This document shows positions 33,806 through 44,979 of a stretch of 64,000 nucleotides of DNA, piece after piece. This DNA is from Lycorma delicatula. Lineage: Eukaryota; Arthropoda; Insecta; Hemiptera; Fulgoridae. Both the position numbers and the translations under genes were made by a program. The stretch covers positions 38,748,520 through 38,812,519 of the forward strand of contig NC_134467.1 in assembly GCF_047948215.1 (NCBI RefSeq), read 5' to 3'. Every line of letters begins with the position of its first letter. The first letter of the stretch is position 1. Under the pieces are notes generated by a model that ran no database searches, was not told where the DNA came from, and saw only the letters and a program-made list of their open reading frames with translations.

Positions 33806-34589
33806 GTCAGACTTCAAAAAAAGTGTTACAGTCATGATACCAAAGAAAGCAGGGGCAGATAAATGTGAAGAATACAAAACAATTAGTTTAACTAGTCATG
33901 CATCAAAAATCTTAACTAGAATTCTATACAGAAGAATTGAGAGGAGAGTGGAAGAAGTGTTAGGAGAAGACCAATTTGGTTTCAGGAAAAGTATAGGGAC
34001 AAGGGAAGCAATTTTAGGCTTCAGATTAATAGTAGAAGGAAGATTAAAGAAAAACAAACCAACATACTTGGCGTTTATAGACCTAGAAAAGGCATTCGAT
34101 AACGTAGACTGGAATAAAATGTTCAGCATTTTAAAAAAGTTAGGGTTCAAATACAGAGATAGAAGAACAATAGCTAACACGTACAGGAACCAAACAGTAA
34201 CAGTAATAATTGAAGAACATAAGAAAGAAGCCGTAATAAGAAAGGGAGTCCGACAAGGATGTTCCCTGTCTCCGTTACTTTTTAATCTTTACATGCAACT
34301 AGCAGTTAATGATGTTAAGAAACTATTTAGATTCGGAGTAACAGTACAAGGTGAAAAGATAATGATGCTACGATTTGCTGATGATATAGTAATTCTAGCC
34401 GAGAGTAAAAAGGATTTAGAAGAAACAATGAACGGCATAGATGAAGTCCTACGCAAGAACTATCGCATGAAAATAAACGAGAAGAAAACAAAAGTAATGA
34501 ACTGTAGTAGAAATAACAAAGATGGACCACTGAATGTGAAAATAGGAGGAGAAAAGATTATGGAGGTAGAAGAATTTTGTTATTTGTGA
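33558..34589 (+). pseudogene. Chimeric frame: family Y terminal repeat read into LINE reverse transcriptase
   Basis: An uninterrupted 343-codon frame. The first roughly 83 codons derive from the inverted terminal region of family Y (FYIRYPKNHSIYGSG at the start) and are not protein-like elsewhere. The rest is RT from DFKKSVTVMIPKKAG through FADDIVILAE to VEEFCYL. The junction at about 33806 is the LINE insertion point. No evidence that it is expressed. Confidence 0.7.
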
Positions 34590-35150
34590 AGTAGAATTAC
34601 TAAAGATGGACGAAGCAGGAGGAATATAAAATGCCGAATAGCACAAGCGAAATGAGCCTACAGTAAGAAATATAATTTGTTTACATCAAAAATTAATTTA
34701 AATGTCAGGAAATGATTTTTGAAAGTATATGTTTGGAGTGTCGCTTTATATGGAAGTGAAACTTGGACAATCGGAGTATCTGAGAAGAAAAGATTAGAAG
34801 CTTTTGAATTGTGGTGCTATAGGAGAATGTTAAAAATCAGACGGGTGGATAAAGTGACAAATGAAGAGGTACTGCGACAAATAGATAAAGAAAGAAGCAT
34901 TTGGAAAAATATAGTTAAAAGAAGAGACAGACTTATAGGCCACATACTAAGGCATCCTGGAATAGTCGCTTTAATATTGGATGGACAGGTAGAAGGAAAA
35001 AATTGTTAGGCAGGCCACCTTTGGAATATGTAAAACAAATTGTTAGGGATGTAGGATGTAGAGGGTATACTGAAATGAAAAGACTAGCACTAGATAGGGA
35101 ATCTTGGAGAGCTGCATCATACCAGTCAAATGATTGAAGACAAAAAAAAA
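33806..35150 (+). mobile_element. LINE copy L6, 5'-truncated, inserted into family Y
   Basis: Starts at TTCCGTCAGACTTC just before the RT and runs to the 3' tail. All RT motifs are readable to 34589: IDLEKAFDNVDW, RQGCSLSPLLFNLYM, FADDIVILAE. A TGA at 34587 replaces the GGA of YLGSRI, and further stops occur near 34655 and 34715. The C-terminal frame 34719-35009 ends early by frameshift at GKNC. No duplication seen. Confidence 0.93.
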
Positions 35151-35151
35151 G

Positions 35152-35250
35152 AGAAGCTTGTATGTGGGTATATGAAAATGGAATTTTATAGAGTATAAAA
35201 ATGCTATGTTTAACCGGGATTCAAATCTGGTGACCCCCAGATGAAAGGCC
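35152..35250 (-). mobile_element. SINE2 copy, body and B box
   Basis: On the minus strand: GAGTGGTAGCGTCTTGGCC, CACCAGATTTGAATCCCGGT (B box), then CATAGCATTTTTATAC. This matches the plus-strand SINE2 at 44385-44530 in its tRNA-like head and start of body. It is split by a SINE1 insertion; its head continues at about 35869-35895. Confidence 0.72.
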
Positions 35251-35266
35251 AAGACGCTACCACTCC

Positions 35267-35868
35267 TTTCTTTTTCTGTTTAGCCACCGGAACCACCGTA
35301 AGGTATTAATTCAGAGGATGATAATATGAATGTAAATGAATTGTAATCTTGTACAGTCTCAGGTCGACCATTCCTACCCACCGGGTTGGTCTAGTGGTTA
35401 ACGCGTCTTCCTAAATCAGCTGATTTGGAAGTCGAGAGTTACAGCGTTCAAGTCCTAGTAAAGCCAGTTATTTTTACACGGATTTGAATACTAGATTGTG
35501 GATACCGGTGTTCTTTGGTGGTTGGGTTTCAATTAACCACACATCTCAGGAATGGTCGAACTGAGAATGTACAAGAATGTAAACTTCATTTACACTCATA
35601 CATATCATCCTCATTCATCCTCTGAAGAATTATCTAAACGGTAGTTACCGGAGGATAAACAGGAAAAAGAAATAAAGAAAAGGTCGACCATTCCTGATAC
35701 ATGTGGTTAATTGGAACCCAACCACCAAAGAACACCGGAATCCACAATCTAGTATTCAAATCCGTGTAAAAATAACTGACTTTACTAGGACTTGAACGTT
35801 GGAACTCTCGACTTCAAAATCAGCTGATTTGCGATGACGAGTTCACCACTAGATCAACCCGGCGGGTT
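35267..35868 (-). mobile_element. SINE1 copy h (outer), split by another SINE1
   Basis: Tail half at 35267-35375 and head half at 35696-35868, reading leftwards. Flanked by a 16-bp duplication of SINE2 sequence, AAGACGCTACCACTCC (35251-35266) and AAGACGCTACCATTCC (35869-35884), one mismatch. Confidence 0.92.
35376..35680 (+). mobile_element. SINE1 copy i (inner), full length
   Basis: Complete copy inserted in opposite orientation into SINE1 copy h, with a 15-bp duplication AGGTCGACCATTCCT at 35361-35375 and 35681-35695. Confidence 0.95.
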
Positions 35869-35889
35869 AAGACGCTACCATTCCGGTAA

Positions 35890-37955
35890 AAAAATCGGCT
35901 TTTCCACTCTTATATTTTTAATAAAGCATTTCTAATGTTTTTCTATTTGAATATTTAGGAAAATTCTACAGGAATTGCATTCCTTAAGGAAAATGAATTT
36001 TGAAAAAAACGTAAAATCATGAATCAAATTCTAAAACAACAGAAGTAACCGGATTACAAAAAAATACAAATCAAAAACATTCATTTAATAAAAAAGGTAA
36101 AAAAAAACCCTTAAGTACAACCAAACTACAAAATATTTAGTGGACTGGAAACTATGCTTATGTTCCTTATCAAGATGATGCCTATCGGATAAAGGCAGAC
36201 TTCCTTAATTTAATATAATTCATCAATTATGTCAGTAAAAAGACATAGCATCAACCATGAAATTCACAACAGACAATAACCGCGAACAGTCGCATACGTA
36301 AACAGGAAGTCTTTATAAATTTCTTGACTTCACAAATTATAGTTTAAAAATAAAACTTATATGAAAAATTATAATTATATTATTCAGCATAGACTCTTAC
36401 ATATACGTTATTATATTATAATACTATTGTTGGATAACTATAAAAATACGACTTACGTATGGAAAATACAAACACGTAAACTATTTTTAATGTATGACAT
36501 ACGGCTAAAATAACAGTTAAAACAAACAAACAAAAAAATGTTGGCTACATTATATAAACTATATTCATGATATAAAGAGTGCATCAAAATAAAGAAAGAT
36601 TAGAATTAAATAGAAAAAAAGAAAGGAAGGGGTATGTGGGAGTGACTGATACTAAAGAGAATGTATGAGAAACTGAAATTGTCAGGTCAGTTCAGTAACG
36701 CAAAGTATAATAATGCTGTGAATAAAGCAATACGTACTGAATAATAAATTAACCAGACACTAGCTATTAAATGGCCTTTAGTCGTATAATTCTCTGTCAA
36801 AGCTCTACATACGAGTGAGTGACATGAGTACAAACCTACTTACGTATGGACACATGCACACAAATTATTTCCTACACAACGTAAATAATTATTTTATTTT
36901 CACTAATTAAAAAAAAAGAAAATAAATTACTTGGTATACATTAAATACTGTATTCAAAACAGTTTAATAAAAATCATACCCCCATAATAATCGAAGTATC
37001 ACATAGAATAAATCGATATAATCATACATCGATAAACAGCTATAGACTAGAATTTGAACAAAATCAATTATCCAGTCTAAAAATATTTCATGAAAAGCAG
37101 CATACATATATATATTCTAAAGAGGTGGGTTGGCTATACTTTTTAGGATTCTATTTGTAAAACTAAAATGGCAATTTCTCTCCTTCGTTCTCCTTCGCAC
37201 TTTTCGCAATTTTTTATTTTTATTTTATATACAAATTTTTATCTCAAGTTCGAGTAAAGGAATCACATTAATATTTGATAATCGTCTTTGTAATAAAATT
37301 TTTAAATTAGCAAAATAACAGGACTTAAATAGCTTCGAAAATTAAAAAATGGCAACCATGTTTATTTTTACAAACTTCTTTTTTTTTAATTTTTGATCTA
37401 AAATTAGTTCTACTTCAGATTATAAATAATAAAGTTTTTAAATTCAGGAAATTAGGCTAATAAATAAATAAACTGAAATAAAATCAATTGTAATAAGACA
37501 GTAATTTTATAATATTGATAAAATTTCAATAGAATGTACACACACAACTGTTTTCTTCTAACTAAATTTATATCTTTTCCCTCTCTCCTATTTACGCCTA
37601 CTTAATTATCAAACTAAACCGTTTGGTTATTAAAAGTGTCCATTAATATTATTAATTTAATACTCAATCTCTATACCAATAAGTAATAATTAGCTTTACA
37701 ATTTGTAGTATTTGATTAATTTCGTTTAAAAAATGAGTCTTCACATAAAATTAATAAAAACTAAAAAAAAAGATCTCTTCTCCACGAATTTACTCCTATG
37801 TAAAACTCACAAAAGATTCTACAAATACACCCATTTAAATGCCTGTAAAACTTAACTTTATATCCTCGTCAAATTTACGAATTTTTTAATTAATGGTAAA
37901 TCAAATTATCAACAGTTTTTTTTTCATGTAAAAGTTATTTTTTAGTTAAAAAAAA
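35890..37955. other. AT-rich stretch without recognised features
   Basis: No coding frame, RNA gene or matching repeat seen in about 2 kb. Confidence 0.4.
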
Positions 37956-37959
37956 TCTG

Positions 37960-39237
37960 GTGTGGACATCATATGATTTTTCTTGTACTCCTGTTAAATT
38001 ATATATAAATATTTTTATTAAGATGAAACATACATAAAATTTTATTTCATTAATAAGTTTGATATTTTATTATTTATATATATATTTTTTTTTTTTTTTT
38101 ATTTTAATTATTGAATTATTATTTATCGTAAATTTTTTTTTTACAAATCAGGGGTTAATAATTATTTTTTTTTGTCTTCAGTCATTTGACTGGTTTGATG
38201 CATCTCTCCAAAATTTCCTATCTAGTGCTAGTCGTTTCATTTCGTTATACCCCCTACATCCTACATCCGTAACAATTTGTTTTACATAATCCAAATGTTG
38301 CCTGCCTACACAATTTTTTCCTTCTACCTGACCCTCTAATATTAAAGCGATAAAGCGACTATTCCAGGATGCCTTAGTATGTGGCCTCTCTTCTTTTAAC
38401 TATATTTTTCCAAATGCTTCTTTCTTCATCTATTTGCCGCAGTACCTCTTCATTTGTCACTTTATCCACCCATCTGATTTTTAACATTTTCCTATTATAC
38501 CACATTTTAAAAGCTTCTAATATTTTCTTCTCAGGTACTCCAAGGTCGTCCAAGTTTCACTTCCATATAAAGCGAGACTCAAAACATATACTTTCAAAAA
38601 TCTTTTCCTGACATTTAAATTAATTTTTGATGTAAACAAATTATATTTCTGACTGAAGGCTCATTTCACCTCTGCTATTCGGCATTTTATCGCTCCTGCT
38701 TCGTCCATCTTTATTAATTCTTGTTCTTTATAATAATTATTAATAAATCAATATACTGAAATTAACAAAAAAGGAGATCAAGTCTGGTTCGAATCGATGC
38801 GCCTTCTCCTTGTAAGAACCAAATATTTCATTAATTAAAATTTTATTTGCCTATAACTCTGTAACCAATAAAAATAAGTACCACTTATAATATATAATGA
38901 AAAGCCCTCAATGAGGCCTTATTACTTCACTTAAGAAAAAGTTCAAAATCCAAACAAATTTGGATTTTGGGACTTTTTTGAAACTTTTGGTCAAGTTGAT
39001 TGCAATCCAAAGGGAAGGTGAACAACTAGATGTTACAACATTCCTAAATTCAAAATTTCAACATTCTACGGCTAATCGTTTTTGAGTTATTCGAGTTAAG
39101 TACATAGGTACGTACAGAGTCACGCCGAAACTAGTCAAAATGGATTCAGAGAAGTTGAAAATGGATATTTCCGTTGAAATCACAAAACCGAAATGTTTCG
39201 CTATCACAATACTTCCTTTACTTCGAACAAGGAAGTA
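37960..39237 (-). mobile_element. Family Z repeat, copy 2, split by LINE L7
   Basis: Left end AATCTGGTGTGGACATCAT at 37968, right end ACTTCCTTTACTTCGAACAA at about 39210-39232. The LINE at 38167-38730 interrupts it. GGTTCGAATCGATG at about 38786 is the family's B-box-like segment, here in reverse family orientation. Confidence 0.72.
38167..38730 (-). mobile_element. LINE copy L7, short 3' end
   Basis: Poly(T) then GTCTTCAGTCATTTGACTGG, the family 3' end. Covers the C-terminal and thumb region only, to about 38715; a short non-matching segment precedes the junction. An 11-bp duplication TAATAATTATT flanks it (38156-38166 and 38731-38741). Contains a small internal duplication (AAAGCGATAAAGCGAC) near 38346. 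No intact frame. Confidence 0.93.
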
Positions 39238-39239
39238 AA

Positions 39240-39895
39240 AAATCTGATGTGGACACCACAGGACTTCCTTGTACGCTTTTTAAATTAAATTTAATTTTTT
39301 TTATATATTTATAATTTATATTATGGTTTTTATTTAATTTGTTTTTTTATTGAATTATTATTTATTTAAAAATTGTTCTACAATCAGAGGGTAATCATAA
39401 TATATCAATTTATTTAAATTTAAAAAAAGTTAAAAAAAAAGGAGATGAAGTCGGATTCGAACCGATAAATCCCTTCCCCTTGTAAAATGCAAACATTTCA
39501 TCACTTAAAATTTTATCTGGATATAACTCTGGAACCAATGAAAATAAGTACCACTTATGATATATCGTTGAAAATCTCTCAATTAGGGTTTATTATTGCA
39601 GTTAAGTAAAAGTAAAAAATTGGATTTTGGGTTTTTTTTTATACTTTTGGTCCAGTCGACTGCAATCAAAAGGGAAGGTTCACAACTAGACGTTACAACA
39701 GTCCAAAATCCAAAATTTCAATATTCTACTGCTAATCGTTTTTGAGCTATACGAGACACATATGTACGTATAGACGTCACGCCGAAACTAGTCAAAATGG
39801 ATTCAGGGATGATCAAAATGGATATTTCCGTTGAAATCAGAAAACCGTAATTTCTCGGGATCATAATACTTCCTTTACTTCGTACAAGGAAAATA
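39240..39895 (-). mobile_element. Family Z repeat, copy 3
   Basis: ATCTGATGTGGACACCACAG at 39241 to ACTTCGTACAAGGAAA at 39890. It directly abuts copy 2 in the same orientation. It includes GGATTCGAACCGATAA (B-box-like, reverse) near 39452 and all internal blocks of the family. Confidence 0.75.
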
Positions 39896-40121
39896 CAAAA
39901 AAAACTAACACTGATTAGGCTTATTACCCACAATTATTGAATGAAATTGCCCAAATATACCGGGTGATACTTAAATATGGAAACAGCTTTATACTGCATA
40001 CCTGAAAGGTATTTCGAGGCAGAAAGAAATGGCGTTAAATATTTTTTTTTTTAAATCTATATTATGATAGATTTACAATTTTTTTCCGCCATGTTAGATC
40101 CGCAATATTGAATCAAACTTA

Positions 40122-40385
40122 ATTTTCCTTGTACGAAGTACAAAGAAGTACTGTAATCATGAAAAATGTCGGTTTTCAAGATTTCAACGGAAATATCCAT
40201 TTTGACTAGTTTCCGCGTGACGTCTGTACGTACATACGTATGTATAACTCAAAAAGGATTAGCTGTAGAATGTTGAAATTTTGGATTTAGGACTGTTGTA
40301 GTAACATCTAGTTATGCACCTCCCCTTTTGATTGCAATTGACTGGACCAAAATTGTCCAAAAAAAGCCCAAAATAAAAAAAAAAT
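40122..40385 (+). mobile_element. Family Z repeat, copy 4, partial
   Basis: CCTTGTACGAAGTACAAAGA through TTGCAATTGACTGG and a C/A-rich end; matches the first 260 bases of copy 1. Inserted inside the TIR element. Confidence 0.75.
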
Positions 40386-40479
40386 TTAGATTAAATAAAA
40401 CGGTGAAATGATGATGAGTGGTTAATAATTTGTTGAAACAATGTTAATACGTTGAAACATTGTTTAATATATGTTTCAT

Positions 40480-40506
40480 ATATGTCTATGAGACATATAT
40501 CACATT

Positions 40507-40560
<54 letters not shown>

Positions 40561-40590
40561 TGTATATATGTCTATGAGTCTTTCTAAACA
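40480..40590. repeat. (TA)n inside an imperfect inverted repeat
   Basis: ATGTCTATGAGACATATAT and CATTCATACA on the left; TGAATGTATATATGTCTATGAG on the right of (TA)n 40510-40557. The arms pair with each other around the microsatellite. Confidence 0.7.
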
Positions 40591-40598
40591 TATATCAA

Positions 40599-40842
40599 TG
40601 TTTAGATATTACTTCAGAGGATGATAAGTATGAACGTAAATGAAGTATAATCTTGTACAGTTCGACCATTCCAGAGATGTGTGCTTAATTGAAACCCAAC
40701 CACTAAAGAACACCGGTATCCACGATCTAGTATTCAAATCCGTATAAAAATAACTGACTTTACTAGGACTTGAACGCTGTAAAGGACTTCCAAATCAGCT
40801 GATTTGGGAAGACGAGTTCATTACTAGACCACCCCGGTGGGT
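40599..40842 (-). mobile_element. SINE1 copy j, lacking the 3' tail
   Basis: Left end starts inside the tail region at TTTAGATATTACTTCAGAGG; the head end ACTAGACCACCCCGGTGGG is present. The missing A-rich end suggests deletion after insertion. Confidence 0.88.
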
Positions 40843-40857
40843 TGACCGCTTGTATCT

Positions 40858-41137
40858 TCTTCTGTTTTTCCTTTTAGCCTCTGGGAATTACCGTTCAGAG
40901 GATGAATGAGTATGTATGTAAGAGTGTAAATGAAGTGTACTCTGGTACAGTCTCAGTTCGACCATTCCTGAGATGTGTGCTTAATTGAAACCCAACCACT
41001 AAAGAACACCGATATCCACGATCTAGTATTCAAATCCGTATAAAAATAACTGACTTTACTAGGACTTGAAAGCTGAAATTCTCGACTTCCAAATCAGCTG
41101 ATTTGAGAAGACGCGTTCACCACTAGACCAATCCGGT
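40858..41137 (-). mobile_element. SINE1 copy k
   Basis: From TTCTGTTTTTCCTTTTAGCC to ACTAGACCAATCCGG. Close to copy j and in the same orientation. Confidence 0.92.
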
Positions 41138-41571
41138 AGTTTTACGTAATACAAACTGCATTGTTGTAAATTAACAATTGATTTATTCGACTAAATTTGT
41201 AATAGATTTTTTACGTTATAATTCAAAATTATAGCACTGTTTACAGTTCGTTATTGTATGAACTACGAATGTAAAATGAAATAAAATCGTTCATACAACC
41301 CGTTTTTATTATTCGATAACGAATACATTAACAGAAAAACGAATTTCACCTTTGTTTTTCTTGTAAAATTTTAAATTAAAATCATATATTGTCATACGTC
41401 CGTCTTCCTATTTAAAAAAATTAAATCTGATTCAATATGGTGAATCCAAGATGAACAAAAAACCCACCATAATGTAATTTTTTTAACTACGTAAAACCTT
41501 ATTTCTTTCTGCCTCCGAATACCTCTCAGATATGCATTAAAAAGTTGTTTCCATACTTAAATATCTCCCGG

Positions 41572-42143
41572 TAAATAAATTGGGCTCAGTAAAACATACA
41601 TACGGACGGGAAAGGTCACGTTCTATCGACCGAACCAATCCAAAAAGAAACAAAAAATATATATAAAGTAAAGGTTTTCAGGTTAAACGGGCAAAACATA
41701 TACAATATCCTCAATTATTTAGATTAAATTTAATAAATACGAAAACAACATATCCTTGCCATATGGAGAAAATAATTTCTATAGAAAAATTCACTGATCT
41801 AACGAATAAACAAAAAAAAAGAGAAAAGAAGGGTCAACTTGCTTTTTCAAAATAAACTAATACAGGTATAAACGTTGTTATAAACAGTCTAGGACCCTTA
41901 TTTTCATGTAAAACCAGATCCTTTCTCTCCCTCAGCCCAACCATTACATCAAATCCAGAAAGATATCTAGCAAAAATATCATCTGTTTCCTCTCTCCGGC
42001 AACTGCGCACTATATTGTTGTTATTATTATTATTATTATTACCATATTAACCAACCTTCATTTTCTACACGTTTATCGACCAAAATATTCTCTATTGTAT
42101 AATGGAGAGCATAATATCTTCATTAACAACACCAATGTCTCAT
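41572..42143. other. AT-rich spacer
   Basis: (TTA)n/(TTG)n at about 42015-42042. No gene recognised. Confidence 0.4.
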
Positions 42144-42158
42144 TCAGGGTTCCCACTT

Positions 42159-42376
42159 TTTTTTTGTCTTCAGTCATTTGACTGGTTTGATGCAGTTCTC
42201 CAAAATTCCGTATCTAGTGCTAGTCGTTTCATTTCAGTATACCCTCTACATCCTACATCCCTAACAATTTGTTTTACATATTCCAAACGTGGCCTGCTTA
42301 CACAATTTTTTCCTTCTACCTGTCCTTCCAATATTAAAGCGACTATTCTAGGATGCCTTAATATGTGGCCTATAAG
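42159..42376 (-). mobile_element. LINE copy L8, 218-bp 3' end fragment
   Basis: Poly(T) at 42159-42165 and the family 3' end; extends only to GGCCTATAAG. Flanked by a perfect 15-bp duplication TCAGGGTTCCCACTT (42144-42158 and 42377-42391), so this is a complete, severely 5'-truncated insertion. Confidence 0.96.
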
Positions 42377-42391
42377 TCAGGGTTCCCACTT

Positions 42392-42970
42392 AATTTTATG
42401 ATTCATTTTTCCTGACTTTTCGTAACCAATTTAGTACAAATTTCCTGACTCTAATAATGTTATGCTATTGCTGTTTACTGTGCAAAATATTTTATCATTT
42501 TGCAGCCTCTATCTACCCTGTAGCAGCCCAACTCATACGTTTTTTTATTATTTATTATTACATTCATTTTTGAACTGTATTTTTTAATGATTTTTTTTAC
42601 AATATACATTTAAAATTGGGCTATATTTTCTGATAAATTGTTTCAGTAAATTATATTAGAGTACAAAAAAAAATCATATTTAATAAGTTTCTTGCATAAA
42701 AATGGACATCGGAGTAACTTAAAAATACAGATAAGAAATAAAACCTAACTAAAGCAATTTTTTTAAATAATTGGCTTGTACCTAAGATTACTAAAAAGGT
42801 TTTCATAAACCTACATTATTTTGCGACGTAAACAAAAAACAATATATTTATATATATATATATATATATATATACATGGTTTGCATAAAAATGTTAAGAA
42901 AAATAGATTTCAATTTAACAAAGAATATAAATATGCATGATCACAGATTAAAGGCAGTTACTTTTATACA
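42392..42970. other. AT-rich spacer with (TA)n
   Basis: (TA)n at about 42845-42874. No gene recognised. Confidence 0.4.
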
Positions 42971-43258
42971 ACCCACCGGGTTGGTCTAATGCTGAACGCT
43001 TCTTTCCAAATCAACTGAACTGGAAGTCGAGAGTCCCAGCATTCAAGTCCTAATAAAGTTACTTTTATACGGATTTGAATACTAGATCGTGGATACCGGT
43101 GATCTTTGGTGGTTGGGTTTCAATTAACCAAACATCTCAGTAATGGTCACTCTGAGACTGTACAAGACTACACTTCATTTACATACGTACATATCATTCT
43201 CATTCATCCGCTGAAGTATTATATGAACGGTAGTTACCGGAGGCTAAACAGAAAAATA
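42971..43258 (+). mobile_element. SINE1 copy l
   Basis: Head GGTTGGTCTAATGCTGAAC through body to GGCTAAACAGAAAAATAAAA. A box slightly altered. No clear duplication. Confidence 0.92.
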
Positions 43259-43462
43259 AAAAAGGAAACCGTGTTATTGCTTTAATACATTGCTATTTAA
43301 CTTTGGTTCTAAAATTTATTTATTACCCTGTTTTAAATACAATCAGCACATTCATATTAACATAGTCAATCAACGTTTTATATATTTTAAGTCTTATATT
43401 GAATTAGCCTTGATTAAATCAACTTTACACTGAATAAATGACATTTACAACCAGTATTCAAT

Positions 43463-44318
43463 TTTTTTTTTGTCATTTGACTGGTTTGATGCAGCTCTCC
43501 AAGATTCCCTATCTAGTGCTAGTAGTTTCATTTCAGTATACCCTCTACATCCTAGATCCCTAACAATTTCTTTTACATATTCCAAACGTGGCCTGCCTAC
43601 ACAATTTTTCCCTTCTACCTGTCCTTCCAATATTAAAGCGACTATTCCAGGATGCCTTAGTATGTGGCCTATAAGTCTGTCTCTTCTTTTAACTATATTT
43701 TTCCAAATGCTTCTTTCTTCATCTATTTACGCAATACCTCTTCATTTGTCACTTTATCCACCCACCTGATTTTTAACATTCTCCTATAGCACCGCATTTC
43801 AAAAGCTTCTAATCTTTTCTTCTCAGATACTCCGAATGTCCAAGTTTCACTTCCATATAAAGCGACACTCCAAACATATACTTTCAAAAATCTTTTCCTG
43901 ACCTTTAAATTAATTTTTGATGTAAACAAATTATATTTCTTACTGAAGGCTCGTTTCGCTTGTGCTATTCGGCATTTTATATCCCTCCTGCTTCGTCCAT
44001 CTTTAGTAATTCTACTTCCCAAATAACAAAATTCTTCTACCTCCGTAATCTTTTCTCCTCCTATTTTCACATTCAGCGGTCCATCTTTGTTATTTCTACT
44101 ACATTTCATTACTTTTGTTTTGTTCTTGTTTATTTTCACGCGATAGTTCTTGCGTAGGACTTCATCTATGCCGTTCATTGTTTCTTCTAAATCCTTTTTA
44201 CTCTCGGCTAGAATTACTATATCATCAGCAAATCGTATCATCTTTATCTTTTCACCTTGTACTGTTACTCCGAATCTAAATTGTTCTTTAACATCATTAA
44301 CTGCTAGTATAGTAATAG
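43463..44318 (-). mobile_element. LINE copy L9, 5'-truncated
   Basis: Flanked by an 11-bp duplication CAGTATTCAAT (43452-43462 and 44319-44329). The frame 43723-44355 reads leftwards from outside the element into RT: FADDIVILAE, YLGSRITKDGRSRRDIKCRI and YGSETW, with only conservative changes. A frameshift near 43730 breaks it from the last frame 43445-43630. The 3' end lacks GTCTTCA of the usual GTCTTCAGTCATTTGACTG. About 10 extra bases lie at the 5' junction. Confidence 0.94.
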
Positions 44319-44379
44319 CAGTATTCAATGGCTTATTCATTCTATTTTTATCCATTGATAAACTCCTAGATAAAAACCC

Positions 44380-44540
44380 TGCCGGCCTCCGTGGTGCGAG
44401 TGGTAGAGTCTCGACCTTTTATCCGGTGTTCCAGAGTTCAAATCTCGGCATGGAATTTTCACACACTTAAAAATTGTCATTTCATCTCATCCTCTGAAGT
44501 AATACCTAAAAGTGGTCACGGAACCTTAAAAAAATATTCA
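44380..44540 (+). mobile_element. SINE2 copy, full length
   Basis: GCCGGCCTCCGTGGTGCGAG opens a tRNA-like head with A box (GTGCGAGTGGTAGAGTC) and B box (AGAGTTCAAATCTCGGC). A short body follows (GGAATTTTCACACAC), and a tail CATCCTCTGAAGTAATACCT then GGTCACGGAACCTTAAAAAA. The tail resembles that of SINE1 while the heads differ. Confidence 0.85.
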
Positions 44541-44975
44541 ACCCTTCATTTTTTCCCCCCCATTTCAATCTGAACTAATTCTAAATTCACATTTGCTGAA
44601 ATCCTTCTACAATTTTTTTTCCGTGTTAATTCTAAGATATTTATTTATTTTTGAATAATAAAGACCGATATTTAACAAAATGAAACATTTTAACATATTT
44701 TTACGTTTATTAAAGAACAATCTTTACTATTAAAAAAAGTTAGAAACCTGGTTTTGGTTTTTAACTTTAAAAAAACCCATAATCCACCAAAAATACTCTT
44801 CCATAAAAAAAAAAAAAATCTTTTTTCATTTCAAGAAAAGAGTATATTTTTATTTCGATAAATAAATATATATAAATGAAACAACAAATAAATTTAATAT
44901 GCGGCATCTTAATCATACAATTTCAACCCAAACCGGTAGCGTTTTAAATGATAAATCTTGGCTTACCAGTAAGCC
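44541..44975. other. AT-rich spacer
   Basis: No gene or repeat recognised. Confidence 0.4.
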
Positions 44976-44979
44976 GACT

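Larger units (their letters stand above)
39960..41571. mobile_element. TIR element of about 1.6 kb invaded by Z and two SINEs
   Basis: Left terminal sequence CCGGGTGATACTTAAATATG and right end inverse CCGGGAGATATTTAAGTATG match for roughly 170 bases per arm with substitutions (both share GAGGCAGAAAGAAAT and a CAATATTGAATC block). TA flanks at 39958-39959 and 41572-41573 suggest a TA target duplication, as in Tc1/mariner-type elements. The interior is occupied by a Z piece, a microsatellite and two SINE1 copies. No transposase found. Confidence 0.75.

Noticed and set aside
43445..44355. LINE L9 as a functional reverse transcriptase gene
   Set aside because: RT motifs are well preserved, but the element lacks its 5' half and is frameshifted near 43730.
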